From Sulfuritalea sp. (GTDB lineage: Bacteria; Pseudomonadota; Gammaproteobacteria; Burkholderiales; Rhodocyclaceae): a stretch of 64,000 bases of DNA. The DNA is taken from assembly GCA_022842325.1 (NCBI GenBank), contig JALHPU010000003.1, positions 162,612-226,611 on the forward strand, in the 5' to 3' direction. The notes beneath the pieces were generated by a model. That model was not told the origin of the DNA, did no database searches, and saw only the letters and a list, made by a program, of their open reading frames with translations. Both the position numbers and the translations under genes were made by a program. Below are positions 18,151-29,872 of this stretch, one piece after another (the stretch's first letter is position 1; each line of letters begins with the position of its first letter).

Positions 18151-19869
18151 ATGCACTCGAACCTGCTCTGGATCCTGCTTCTGCTGAGCGCCGCGGTCGG
18201 CGCCGTCGCCGTCGCGCGCCGCTTCAAGCTGCCCTCGATGCTGGCCTACCTGGTGATCGGCATCGCGCTGGGGCCGCACGGCATGGCGCGGCTGACGGAA
18301 AGCGCCGAGGTGGACAGTTTTGCCGAGTTCGGCATCGTCTTCCTGATGTTTTCGATCGGCCTCGAATTCAGCCTGAAACGCCTGCAGGCGATGCGCGCGC
18401 TGGTGTTCGGCTTTGGCTCGGCGCAGATGGCATTGACCGCACTGGGCACCGGCCTGGTGACGGCGCTGGCCTACGATCAAAGCTGGCGCAGCGGCATTGC
18501 GGTGGGGCTGGCGGTGGCGATGTCGTCGACCGCGATCGTCGCCCGCTTGCTCTCCGAACGCTTCGAACTGCACTCGCGTTCCGGGCGGCAAACCATGGGC
18601 GTGCTGCTGTTCCAGGATCTCGCCGTGGCGCCCTGCCTGATCCTGCTGCCGGCGCTGGCCGCCTCGGGCGACGATCTGCTGCGCTCGCTGGCGATCGCCG
18701 CGGCGCAGGCGGTCGCGGTTCTGGCACTGTTGATCTGGCTCGGCCAAAAGCTGATGGGGCGCATTCTGGATGCCGCCGCGCAGTACAAATCCAATGAACT
18801 GCTGGTGCTGACCACCTTGTGGATCGTCGTCGGCCTGTCCTTCCTGACTGCCCAGAGCGGATTGTCCCTGGCGCTCGGCGCCTTCGTCGGCGGCATGCTG
18901 ATTTCGGAGACCGCCTATCGTCACCATGTCGAAGCCGACATCCGGCCATTCCGCGACATCCTGCTCGGACTGTTCTTCGTCACCGTCGGCATGATGCTGG
19001 ACCTCCAGTACGTGCTGGCCAATGTGCACAAGCTGGCGCTGGCCGTAGCGCTGCTGATCGGCGGCAAGGCGGTGGTGATGCTGATTATCACGCGCGTGGC
19101 GAAAACCCCGCTGGTCACCAGCTTGCGCACCGCAGCGCAACTGGCGCAGGCCGGCGAGTTCGGCCTGGTCCTGATCCAGCTTGCGTACCAGCTGCAGCTG
19201 GTCAGCATCGGCGTGTTCCAGATCACGCTGTCGGCCATGCTGTTATCGATGTTCATCGCGCCCTTCCTGATCGACCGCGCGGCGCGGCTGTCCGGCGACC
19301 TGGGCCGCGGCGACTGGGCGCACAAGGCCGCCGTGATCCACGATATCGCCGTGCATAGCCTCGATCTCGGTCAGCACGTGGTGATCTGCGGTTACGGCCG
19401 GACCGGCAGCCGCATCGCGGAATTCCTCGATATCGAGGGCGTTCCCTTCATCGCCCTCGATGTGGATCCGCAACGCATCGCCGAAGCCCGCGCGCAGGGC
19501 ATCAACGTCGTCTTCGGCAATGCCGACCGGCCCGAGGTGCTGCAGGCTGCAGGGGTTTCGCGGGCCCGCGCGGTGGTCATCAGCTACCCCGACGCCCACT
19601 CGGCCGAGCGCGTGGTACGCATCGTGCGCAGCACCCAGCCGGCCATTCCCATCGTGGTGCGCACCACCGACGACAAGGATGTCGCCCGGCTCAAGGCCGC
19701 CGGCGCCACCGAGGTGATTCCCGAGGTGCTCGAAAGCAGCCTGCTGATCGCCGCCGAAACCCTGGTCCAGGCCGGCATCCCGATGCAGAACGCGATCCAG
19801 CATGTACGTTCGGTACGGGCCGAGCGCTATGCCTCGCTGCGGGATTTCTACAAGGCGCCAAAGAAGTAG
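18151..19869 (+). CDS. Kef-type potassium/proton antiporter with TrkA-N domain
   Basis: 572 residues. The N-terminal Na_H_Exchanger domain (about 1-390, about 12 helices, starting MHSNLLWILLLL) is followed by a cytoplasmic RCK/TrkA-N Rossmann domain at about 405-520 (HVVICGYGRTGSRIAEFL). That domain is expected to bind NAD(H) or another nucleotide and gate the channel. The layout fits KefB/KefC or YbaL. No glutathione-site residues were assigned. It is divergent from the DUF1538 operon with an 85-base gap, and is a different branch from the single-domain antiporter at 11197-12564. Confidence 0.88.
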   Translation: MHSNLLWILLLLSAAVGAVAVARRFKLPSMLAYLVIGIALGPHGMARLTESAEVDSFAEFGIVFLMFSIGLEFSLKRLQAMRALVFGFGSAQMALTALGTGLVTALAYDQSWRSGIAVGLAVAMSSTAIVARLLSERFELHSRSGRQTMGVLLFQDLAVAPCLILLPALAASGDDLLRSLAIAAAQAVAVLALLIWLGQKLMGRILDAAAQYKSNELLVLTTLWIVVGLSFLTAQSGLSLALGAFVGGMLISETAYRHHVEADIRPFRDILLGLFFVTVGMMLDLQYVLANVHKLALAVALLIGGKAVVMLIITRVAKTPLVTSLRTAAQLAQAGEFGLVLIQLAYQLQLVSIGVFQITLSAMLLSMFIAPFLIDRAARLSGDLGRGDWAHKAAVIHDIAVHSLDLGQHVVICGYGRTGSRIAEFLDIEGVPFIALDVDPQRIAEARAQGINVVFGNADRPEVLQAAGVSRARAVVISYPDAHSAERVVRIVRSTQPAIPIVVRTTDDKDVARLKAAGATEVIPEVLESSLLIAAETLVQAGIPMQNAIQHVRSVRAERYASLRDFYKAPKK

Positions 19870-19953
19870 CGGGCCCGGTCGCACCCGTCCGGCGATGCCC
19901 CATGCCGATCCGGCAATCGGCTCGGGCAGACCGGCGCAAGCAGTCAACAATCA

Positions 19954-19980
19954 CCGTAGCGCCAGCGCCGACTTTCTGCC
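19954..19980 (+). repeat. Dispersed motif copy, intergenic
   Basis: ACCGTAGCGCCAGCGCCGAC then TTTCTGCC: one of the best copies, outside any gene. Confidence 0.85.
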
Positions 19981-20092
19981 TGGCCAGCGCGGCGGCCCGG
20001 GGTTTTCCATGGCCGGCCGGATTCCGAACCGCAGGGCGGAATACCGGACCGCAACCGTTCTGCGGTACGGCGACAATACCCTTTTGGCATAA

Positions 20093-20106
20093 ATGATGTA
20101 TATCAA
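20093..20106 (+). promoter_or_regulatory. Candidate Fnr/Anr box
   Basis: ATGATGTATATCAA matches the Fnr/Anr consensus TTGAT-N4-ATCAA at all positions but the first. It sits 68 bases before the TTG start of the PAS-GGDEF-EAL gene. This suggests oxygen or redox control, on sequence match only. Confidence 0.45.
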
Positions 20107-20173
20107 TCAAATTGCATCGATAAGGTCTTAACATGGCAGCCCGACACCCCGCCCCTATTACAAAAGCCATAGC

Positions 20174-23089
20174 TTGTCTGACAACACGATCGTCATGCCC
20201 GATACACTCACCCTGGAAGCCGGCAGAAGCGTAGCCGTCACGCAGCAGGACCTGCTCAACAAGATCATCCAGGGCTCGCCGGTACCGACCTTCGTCATCG
20301 ACCGCGAACACCGCGTGACGCACTGGAACCGCGCCTGCGAGGTGGTGCTGCATTATCCGGCGGCAAGCATGATCGGCAGCCACGACCAATGGCGCCCCTT
20401 CTATGCGCGGCGCCGGCCCGTGATGGCCGACTTGCTGGTATCCGGGCATATCGATGAAGTGGCGACCTTCTACGAAGGCAAATTCCGTCATTCGACACTT
20501 ATCCCGGGATCCTACGAGGCCGAGGATTTCTTTCCGCACCTGGGCGCGGGCGGCACCTGGCTGTATTTCACGGCGGCACCGCTGTTCGACGCCGCCGGTT
20601 CCATGATCGGCGCCATCGAAACCCTGCAGGACATCACCCTGCGCAAGCGTGCCGATGAAGCCCTGCAGCAGGAACACGAAAAGCAGCGCGCCATCATCGA
20701 GCACTTCCCCTGCGGCATCACGCTGGTTGACGAGCAGCTGCGCGTGACCCGCTACAACGAACAGTTCCGCCGCCTGATAGGACTTCCTGACGAGATATTC
20801 GCCGACGGCACGCCGGATCTGCAGACCATCCTGCGCACCGCGGCCAATCGCGGCGAACTGGGCGCCGGTGACGCCGATGCCCGGTTCGCCACGGCCATGG
20901 AACAGCTCAACCAGCGCCAGCCCTACAGCCTCGAATACCAGCGCACCGACGGCACGGTGCTCGAGATACAGCGCTCGCCGCTGCCGGACGGCGGTTTCGT
21001 CACCTCCTACACCGACATCACCGAGCGCAAGCGCATCATGGTGCGCATGGCCTCGCTGCTCGACGAGCAGCGCCTGATTTTCGACAACGCCCATGTCGGC
21101 ATCGCCCTGATCCGCAGTCGCGTCTTTCTCAACTGCAACCGCCGCGTCGCGGAGATTTTCGGCTTCGATCGACCCGAGCAATTGTTCGGCAAAAGTACCA
21201 GCGTGATCTTCCCGTCGCGCGAGGACTGGCTGGCCGAAGGCGAGCTGGCCTACCGCGAGCTGGTGGAGCGCGGTTACTGCGACCGCGTGATTCGCCACCG
21301 GCGGCGCGATGGCGAATTCATCTGGTGCGAAGTCTCGGGCCGGCCGCTCGACCCCGCAGCGCCGCAGGACGGATCGATCTGGGTCTATACCGACATCAGC
21401 GAGCGCAAACGCCACGAGGCGGAACTGCACTTGGCCGATACGGTATTCGCCAATACCCTCGAAGCCCTGATGATCACCGACAAGTGCGGAGTGATCGTCC
21501 GCGTCAATCACGCGTTCACCGAGATCACCGGCTACAGCCCGGAGGAAGTCATCGGCCAGACGCCGCGCATCATGAAGTCGGGACGCCACGGCGCGGACTT
21601 CTACCGCACGATGTGGCAAACGGTCCTCGAGCAGGGTTCCTGGGAAGGCGAGGTCTGGGACAAGCGCAAGAACGGCGATATCTATCCGAAGTGGCTGACC
21701 ATCACCGCGACCCGCGACGGAACGGGGGAAGTAAGGAATTTCGTCGGCTGCTTCTCGGATATCTCGCTGCGCAAGGCCACCGAAGAAAAGATCCAGTATC
21801 TTGCCCACCATGATCCGCTGACCGGCCTGCCCAATCAACTGCTGCTGCGTGACCGCTTCAGCCAGATGCGCGACCTGCACAAACGTTCGGGCAAGCGCAT
21901 GGCCTTCATCTACCTCGATCTCGATCACTTCAAGCGCATCAACGACTCGCTCGGCCACCCGGTGGGCGATGGGTTGCTGATCGCCACGGTGGGTAGGCTG
22001 CGGACCTGTCTGCGGGATTCCGATACGCTGAGCCGGCAGGGCGGCGATGAATTCATTCTGCTGCTGGGCGAGGTCGACGGCCCGGAAGCCGTGGCGCGGA
22101 TCGCCAACAAGATCCAGGCCAGCCTGACCCATCCGTTCGACATCGACGTGCACAGCCTGACCACCTCGGCCTCGCTCGGAATTGCCCTGTCGCCGGACGA
22201 TGGCACCGACTTCGACACCCTGATGCAGAAGGCCGATACCGCGATGTATCACGCCAAGGAGTCCGGCCGGCAGACCTTCAGCTTCTTCTCGGACGAGATG
22301 AACCAGCGCGCCACGCACCGGCTCAGCCTGACCAATCGCCTGCGCCGCGCCATCGAGCGGCAGGAACTGGCGCTGTCCTTCCAGCCCCAGGTGTATGCCG
22401 ATTCGCGGCACATCTTCGGTGCCGAGGCGCTGTTGCGCTGGAACCTGGACGACGGCAGCAGCATTTCCCCGACCGAGTTCATTCCGCTGGCCGAAGAGTC
22501 CGGCCTGATCATTCCGATCGGCGAGTGGGCCCTGGCGGAAGCCTGTCGGCAAGCCAGGCGCTGGCGCGATGGCGGCAACAACTGGAAAATTGCCGTCAAT
22601 GTCTCGGGCATCCAGGTGTTCCGTACCGACCTGGTCGACCTGGTGCGACGCCACACGGGCGACGCAGGAATTTCCCCGCAGCAGATCGAGATCGAACTCA
22701 CCGAATCCACCCTGATGGAAGACAGCGACACCTTGCGCGAGGTGATCGCCGACCTGAAGGCGATCGGTTGCTCGGTGGCGATCGACGATTTCGGCACCGG
22801 CTATTCGAGCCTGTCCTACCTGACGCGCTTCAGCGTCGACAAGCTCAAGATCGACCGCTCCTTCATCGCCGACATGAACCGCGAGGGTGCCGGCGATGCC
22901 CTGTCCCAGGCGGTCATCGGCATTGCGCGCTCGCTGAAACTGCGCACGATTGCCGAGGGTGTGGAAACCCTCGAACAGCTGGACTCGGTCCAGCGCTACG
23001 GCTGCAACGAAATTCAGGGCAATTATTTCAGCCGCCCGCTGGCTGCGGACGCCTTCGAAAACTTCGCCAGGGAACACCGGGCGCACTGA
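20174..23089 (+). CDS. PAS-GGDEF-EAL protein (cyclic di-GMP turnover)
   Basis: 971 residues, with no obvious membrane segment. There are four PAS-like modules (about 25-160, 170-285, 290-420 and 420-540), then GGDEF (about 545-705) and EAL (about 715-965). The GGDEF motif is intact and is preceded at the right spacing by an RxxD inhibitory site (RDSDTLSRQGGDEF). The EAL motif (AEALLRW) and DDFGTGYSSL are intact, so both diguanylate cyclase and phosphodiesterase activities are possible. The start is TTG at 20174, and an ATG at 20195 (MPDTLTLEAG) is the alternative. A candidate Fnr/Anr box upstream would fit sensing of redox state. Confidence 0.9.
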   Translation: MSDNTIVMPDTLTLEAGRSVAVTQQDLLNKIIQGSPVPTFVIDREHRVTHWNRACEVVLHYPAASMIGSHDQWRPFYARRRPVMADLLVSGHIDEVATFYEGKFRHSTLIPGSYEAEDFFPHLGAGGTWLYFTAAPLFDAAGSMIGAIETLQDITLRKRADEALQQEHEKQRAIIEHFPCGITLVDEQLRVTRYNEQFRRLIGLPDEIFADGTPDLQTILRTAANRGELGAGDADARFATAMEQLNQRQPYSLEYQRTDGTVLEIQRSPLPDGGFVTSYTDITERKRIMVRMASLLDEQRLIFDNAHVGIALIRSRVFLNCNRRVAEIFGFDRPEQLFGKSTSVIFPSREDWLAEGELAYRELVERGYCDRVIRHRRRDGEFIWCEVSGRPLDPAAPQDGSIWVYTDISERKRHEAELHLADTVFANTLEALMITDKCGVIVRVNHAFTEITGYSPEEVIGQTPRIMKSGRHGADFYRTMWQTVLEQGSWEGEVWDKRKNGDIYPKWLTITATRDGTGEVRNFVGCFSDISLRKATEEKIQYLAHHDPLTGLPNQLLLRDRFSQMRDLHKRSGKRMAFIYLDLDHFKRINDSLGHPVGDGLLIATVGRLRTCLRDSDTLSRQGGDEFILLLGEVDGPEAVARIANKIQASLTHPFDIDVHSLTTSASLGIALSPDDGTDFDTLMQKADTAMYHAKESGRQTFSFFSDEMNQRATHRLSLTNRLRRAIERQELALSFQPQVYADSRHIFGAEALLRWNLDDGSSISPTEFIPLAEESGLIIPIGEWALAEACRQARRWRDGGNNWKIAVNVSGIQVFRTDLVDLVRRHTGDAGISPQQIEIELTESTLMEDSDTLREVIADLKAIGCSVAIDDFGTGYSSLSYLTRFSVDKLKIDRSFIADMNREGAGDALSQAVIGIARSLKLRTIAEGVETLEQLDSVQRYGCNEIQGNYFSRPLAADAFENFAREHRAH

Positions 23090-23143
23090 CCGAGCAAGCC
23101 CTGCGTTTGGCGCAGTTGTCCCGCTTCATTGCATAATCGGCCG

Positions 23144-25837
<2,694 letters not shown>

Positions 25838-26839
25838 CTACTTCCAGAGCTCCAGCTTCTCGCCGGCGTGCTTCATGTGCTCGGCCTTGTTCTGCAGGAA
25901 GCGCTGGAACTCCGGCTCCTTCTTGTAGGCGCCGCTGGCGACGTACTCGAAGGACGAAGTGAAGTGGAAGGGGCGCACGTAGGCTTCGAGGCGGAACACT
26001 TCGCGGCCGCGGTCATCGAAGAACACCACGCTGGGCGTGTAGCTGATCCTGAGTTCGCGGCCCCAGGCTTCGGCCGTGGTGCTGCGCCCGTCGGGCGTGG
26101 TCAGGGTCTCGCGACCCGCCAGCGAGAGGCGCGCCACATCGAGCTTTGCAATCGCCGCCAGGGTCTTGTCGCGCTTGAAACCCTCCTGGTGCAGTTCATC
26201 GCAGGGCGCGCAGTGGCGGGTTTCAAACAGCACTGCCAGCGGCTTGCTGCCCTTCTTGCGCGCCAGGTTGTAGGGCGGCTTCATGAAGAAGGGCTGGTCG
26301 TGCAACGTGGCGCTGGCGCCGGTTTGCGGTACGGCCTGCATGTGCTCGGCAAAGGAACGCTTGCCTTCGAGGCGCTGCGCCGAGTAGTCAAGCGCGGCAG
26401 AGAAACGGTGCGGCGGGTAATAGCCGTTGATGCGCGCGATGATGTTGCCCTTCTCGTCGAGCAGCAGCAGCGTTGGCGTGAACTGCACCTTGAGGAACTT
26501 GGCGAACTCCTTTTCGCTGCGTACCTTGCCGTCGAACCAGGTCACCTCGCGATCGCCGAACAGGTTGAAGGCGATCGGCAGAAAATGCTTCGCCGTCTTG
26601 TCCACGATGGCCTTCTGCGTGAAGCTGGTCTGCATCAGCTCCTTGCAATAGGGGCAACCGACCTGGCCGAAGTAGAGCAGCAGGCGCTTGCCCGACTTGG
26701 CGGCCTGGGCCGCATCGTCGGGCAGTTCGAGCAGGGTCTCGACGAATACCGGCGGCAGCACTTCGTCGCCGATCTGGGCAAGAGTCGGCGCCGGCGCCAC
26801 GGCGAAAAGCAGCGCGATAATAAGCAGTAGCCGGCGCAT
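25838..26839 (-). CDS. Secreted protein with two thioredoxin-like domains
   Basis: 333 residues. A signal peptide (MRRLLLIIALLFAVAPAPTLA) ends in the peptide encoded by a dispersed motif copy. Two thioredoxin-fold halves follow, the first with CPYC near residue 64 and the second with CAPC near residue 200. Each half has a later 'FTPTLLLLDEKG' or 'YTPSVVFFDDRG' cis-Pro-like segment, so it looks like a tandem duplication of a SoxW/DsbE-like domain. The ATG is one base after the lutC stop, which makes it the fourth gene of the lut operon. Periplasmic disulfide reduction is likely. The substrate is unknown. Confidence 0.75.
   Translation of the reverse strand: MRRLLLIIALLFAVAPAPTLAQIGDEVLPPVFVETLLELPDDAAQAAKSGKRLLLYFGQVGCPYCKELMQTSFTQKAIVDKTAKHFLPIAFNLFGDREVTWFDGKVRSEKEFAKFLKVQFTPTLLLLDEKGNIIARINGYYPPHRFSAALDYSAQRLEGKRSFAEHMQAVPQTGASATLHDQPFFMKPPYNLARKKGSKPLAVLFETRHCAPCDELHQEGFKRDKTLAAIAKLDVARLSLAGRETLTTPDGRSTTAEAWGRELRISYTPSVVFFDDRGREVFRLEAYVRPFHFTSSFEYVASGAYKKEPEFQRFLQNKAEHMKHAGEKLELWK
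26777..26804 (-). repeat. Dispersed motif copy at a signal peptide end
   Basis: Minus-strand GTGGCGCCGGCGCCGACTCT then TGCC. It codes VAPAPTLA at the signal cleavage region of the thioredoxin-like protein. Confidence 0.8.
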
Positions 26840-26840
26840 C

Positions 26841-27500
26841 TCAGCCCTCGACGATGACCAGATGCACGCGGTAGGGCCCATGCGCGCCGAGCACGATGGT
26901 CTGCTCGATGTCCCCGGTGCGCGAGGGGCCCGAAATGAAATTCACGGCACGCGGCAGCGTGCCGAGTTCCTTGCGCGCCAGATCCCAGGCATCCTCCATG
27001 TAGGGCAGGATGCGGGAGGCATGGACGATCGCGATGTGGGTTTCCGGCAGCAGGCTGACCGCCGCCGGCGTGGCGGGCGAGGAGCACATCATCAGCGTGC
27101 CGGTTTCGGCCACGGCGCAGAAGCAGCCGGTGATGCCGACCAGGTCGGCATCGCGCGCGCCGCGCGCCTCGACCGCAAGGCCGGCGGCCGCCCAGTCCAG
27201 ATGCGCCAGCGCCGGCTGGGCGACAGCTGCCCTGGGCAGATTCATGTCCGTCAGATAACGCGCGATCGCAGCGGGGGCATCGGTTTCCTGGGCCACGATG
27301 TCCACCGTGCTGGACTGCACTTCCGACTTGATGCGGAAGCGCTCGAGCAAAGCCTTGGGATCGGTATCCATGGCAGGCTTCGGACCATGATGGCCTTGCG
27401 ACAGGGCGGCTGCCATGACCGCGCGGCCCGCCGCAGCATTCATGGCATTGCGCTGCAGGCCGGCACGCACGCGGCCGAGTATGTCTTCGCGGGAACTCAT
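26841..27500 (-). CDS. lutC: Lactate utilisation protein C (LUD domain)
   Basis: 219 residues from the ATG at 27500 (MSSREDILGRV). It is an LUD-domain protein, the third component of the LutABC L-lactate oxidation complex (also called YkgG). The glycine-rich 'AVAETGTLMMCSSPATPAAVSLLPETHI' region and 'ISGPSRTGDIEQTIVLGAHGP' are the family's conserved parts. It follows lutB after a 115-base gap that holds a hairpin. It is coupled to the thioredoxin-like gene downstream. Confidence 0.9.
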   Translation of the reverse strand: MSSREDILGRVRAGLQRNAMNAAAGRAVMAAALSQGHHGPKPAMDTDPKALLERFRIKSEVQSSTVDIVAQETDAPAAIARYLTDMNLPRAAVAQPALAHLDWAAAGLAVEARGARDADLVGITGCFCAVAETGTLMMCSSPATPAAVSLLPETHIAIVHASRILPYMEDAWDLARKELGTLPRAVNFISGPSRTGDIEQTIVLGAHGPYRVHLVIVEG

Positions 27501-27575
27501 GCTGCCTCCGCCGGGCCGCCCCAAGGAGGCAGCAGTTCAAAACCCGGAAGCCGCGGCAGCGGCTGAACCGTCGTC

Positions 27576-27598
27576 ACCCCCTTTCCTGGAAAGGGGGT
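27576..27598 (-). repeat. Perfect hairpin in the lutB-lutC gap, with GTGACGACGGTTC tail
   Basis: A 10-bp perfect stem (27576-27585 with 27589-27598) and a 3-base loop lie 18 bases after the lutB stop. There is no T-tract, so it is not a classical terminator. On the minus strand it runs into GTGACGACGGTTC, the same tail as the palindrome at 8458. It may stabilise or segment the lut message. Confidence 0.6.
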
Positions 27599-27615
27599 CG
27601 GGGGGATTGTCGTAT

Positions 27616-29040
27616 TCATGCCAGCTCCTTTGCCGATTTCTGCCGCGCTGCGTAAAGCTCGCGGAACGTCTTGCCCTGCGGCGCCGGAAAGTCGCGCCCC
27701 AGCGTCCATTCGGGTGCGGTCGGCAGGATGCGAATTCGGTCCGATTTGCCCGCCAGCCATTTCAGGTAGCGCGCGCCGAAGCTCGCACCCAGCGCGTAGA
27801 GCTTCGGTCGCTGCGCCACCCAGGCCCACACGCGCAGGCCGATGCGCTCGGTGAGCGGGCGCAGGCCGCGCTCGGTCTGCTTTTCGCGCAGCTTGCGCAA
27901 CAGGTCGGGCAGCGGAATCTTCACCGGACAGACCACGCCGCACTGGTTGCACAGGGTCGCCGCATGCGGCAGGTCGATCGAATTCTCGATCCCTGCATAC
28001 AGGGGAGTCAGCACCGAACCCATCGGCCCCGGATAGACCCAACCATAGGCGTGGCCGCCGATGGTCTGATACACGGGGCAATGGTTCATGCAGGCGCCGC
28101 AGCGGATGCAGCGCAGCATCTCGTGGAAGTCGCCGCCGACCACGTCGGCGCGGCCGGCGTCGACCAGTACAAAGTACAGATGCTCGGGCCCGTCGTGCTC
28201 TTCGGGCTTCTTGACCCCGGTCAGGATCGAGAAGTAGTTGGAGATCGACTGCCCTGTCGCCGAGCGCGGCAGCAGGCGCATCAGCGTCGACAGGTCTTCG
28301 AGAGTCGGGATCACCTTCTCGATGCCGGTGATGACCACGTGCACCTTGGGCATCGTCGTCACCATGCGGCCGTTGCCCTCGTTGGTGACCAGCGCCACCG
28401 AGCCGGTTTCCGCGACCAGGAAGTTGCCGCCCGAAAGGCCCATTTCGGCGCTCAGGAAATGCTCGCGCAGCACTTCGCGGGCTTCCCGCGTCAGCGCCGG
28501 GATTTCGGTCTTGCGCGGCGTGCCATGGACCTTGTGGAACAGGTCGGCGACGTCGTCGAGACTCTTGTGCACGGCCGGCGCGATGATGTGGCTGGGCGGT
28601 TCGTTGTTGTCGACCTGCAGTATGTATTCGCCGAGGTCGGTCTCCACCGGCTGGATGCCGGCGGCTTCGAGCGCCTGGTTGAGCCCGGCCTCTTCGGAGA
28701 GCATCGACTTCGACTTGGTGACCTTCTTCACGCCGTGCTTCCTGGCGATTTCGATCACCAGGCGGCAGACCTCGGCGCCGTCCTTGGCCCACAGCACCGT
28801 GGCCCCGGTGTCCAGCGCCTTCTGCTCGAAGCGCTCCAGCCAGAGGTCGAGATTGTCGATGACCTTGTTGCGGATCTCCGCCGCCGCATCGCGCGTGGCC
28901 TCGAAATCGTCGAGGTCCTTGAGCGCCTCGGCGCGCTTGGTGACGAACTTGCCCTTGGCGTTCTTCAGGTTGCCCTGCAGCACTACGTTGGCCAGCGAAC
29001 CCGCGGCGTTGGCCTTGAAGCGCATGGACTTGATTTCCAT
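27616..29040 (-). CDS. lutB: Lactate utilisation iron-sulfur protein B
   Basis: 474 residues. It has an LUD domain (about 60-290) followed by a ferredoxin-type region with two 4Fe-4S motifs, CIRCGACMNHCP near residue 310 and CNQCGVVCP near residue 360, then a C-terminal DUF3390-like tail. It is a component of the LutABC complex oxidising L-lactate to pyruvate. The ATG at 29040 is 3 bases after the lutA stop, with GGGAGG inside the end of lutA. Confidence 0.93.
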   Translation of the reverse strand: MEIKSMRFKANAAGSLANVVLQGNLKNAKGKFVTKRAEALKDLDDFEATRDAAAEIRNKVIDNLDLWLERFEQKALDTGATVLWAKDGAEVCRLVIEIARKHGVKKVTKSKSMLSEEAGLNQALEAAGIQPVETDLGEYILQVDNNEPPSHIIAPAVHKSLDDVADLFHKVHGTPRKTEIPALTREAREVLREHFLSAEMGLSGGNFLVAETGSVALVTNEGNGRMVTTMPKVHVVITGIEKVIPTLEDLSTLMRLLPRSATGQSISNYFSILTGVKKPEEHDGPEHLYFVLVDAGRADVVGGDFHEMLRCIRCGACMNHCPVYQTIGGHAYGWVYPGPMGSVLTPLYAGIENSIDLPHAATLCNQCGVVCPVKIPLPDLLRKLREKQTERGLRPLTERIGLRVWAWVAQRPKLYALGASFGARYLKWLAGKSDRIRILPTAPEWTLGRDFPAPQGKTFRELYAARQKSAKELA

Positions 29041-29043
29041 GAT

Positions 29044-29778
29044 TCAGGCCCTCCCGGCCAGCACTTCGGCGACGTGCAGCACCTGCGTCGACTCGTCGCC
29101 CATGCGCCGCAGCTTTCCCTCGATGTTCAGCAGGCAGCCGAGGTCACCGCCGACCACGGCCTTGGCGCCGCTGGCCAGCACGTTGTCGCACTTGCGCTCG
29201 GCAATCGCTGCCGAAACCTCGCCGAACTTGACCGAGAAGGTGCCGCCGAAGCCGCAGCATTCCTCGCAACCGTTCATTTCCTTGAGTTCGACGCCCTTCA
29301 TCTTCGCCAGCAGGGCGCGCGGCTGCTCCTTGATGCCCATGCTGCGCAGGCCGGTGCAGGAATCGTGATAGGTGATGCTGCCCTCGTAGTCGCCCGGTAC
29401 GCTGTCGACCTTGAGTACCGTGACCAGGAAATCGGTCAGTTCATAGGTGCGGCTGGCCAGCGCCGTGGCGCGGTCGCGCCACTCGGGTTCGGCCGCGAGC
29501 AGGGTCGGGTATTCGGTGCGGATGTGATCGCCGCAGGAACCGGAAGGCGCGACGACATAGTCAAAGCCCTCGAATTCGGCGATGGTCTTCTTCGCCAGCG
29601 CCACGGCACCCGGCGCGTCGCCCGAATTCCAGGCCGGCTGACCGCAGCAGGTCTGGGTCTCCGGCACGATCACCTCGCAGCCGGCGTTATCCAGCAGTTT
29701 CAGGGTGGCAAAGCCGATGCGCGGACGCATCAGATCCACCAGGCAGGTTACGAACAGTCCTACGCGCTTGTTTGCCAA
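29044..29778 (-). CDS. lutA: Lactate utilisation protein A (CCG-domain)
   Basis: 244 residues from a TTG at 29778 preceded by GGAGC. The frame is open for another 53 codons upstream but with no family resemblance, and it would overlap iclR. Two CCG-type cysteine motifs are present, CCGQPAWNSGD near residue 45 and CCGFGGTFSVK near residue 185, which bind heterodisulfide-reductase-like iron-sulfur clusters. It is first gene of the lut operon and divergent from iclR. Confidence 0.92.
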   Translation of the reverse strand: MANKRVGLFVTCLVDLMRPRIGFATLKLLDNAGCEVIVPETQTCCGQPAWNSGDAPGAVALAKKTIAEFEGFDYVVAPSGSCGDHIRTEYPTLLAAEPEWRDRATALASRTYELTDFLVTVLKVDSVPGDYEGSITYHDSCTGLRSMGIKEQPRALLAKMKGVELKEMNGCEECCGFGGTFSVKFGEVSAAIAERKCDNVLASGAKAVVGGDLGCLLNIEGKLRRMGDESTQVLHVAEVLAGRA

Positions 29779-29806
29779 GGCCTTGCTCCGTATGTCGTTG
29801 TTATGT

Positions 29807-29825
29807 ATCGCCGATGGCCGGCGAT
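29807..29825. promoter_or_regulatory. Inverted repeat between lutA and iclR, candidate IclR operator
   Basis: ATCGCCG-ATGGC-CGGCGAT is a perfect 7-bp inverted repeat midway in the 94-base divergent region. A TATAGT -10-like box for iclR lies at 29835-29840. The position suits a repressor controlling both directions, and no other site is evident. Confidence 0.5.
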
Positions 29826-29872
29826 GGCTTTTGCTATAGTATCCGAAGTCCCGTTCCCTAGAAGAGAATGCC

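Larger units (their letters stand above)
19870..20173. other. Intergenic region upstream of the PAS-GGDEF-EAL gene
   Basis: No gene seen in 304 bases. It contains an intact copy of the dispersed motif (19954-19980), several GC-rich partial repeats, and an AT-rich stretch from about 20085 with a possible Fnr/Anr box at 20093-20106. Confidence 0.6.
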
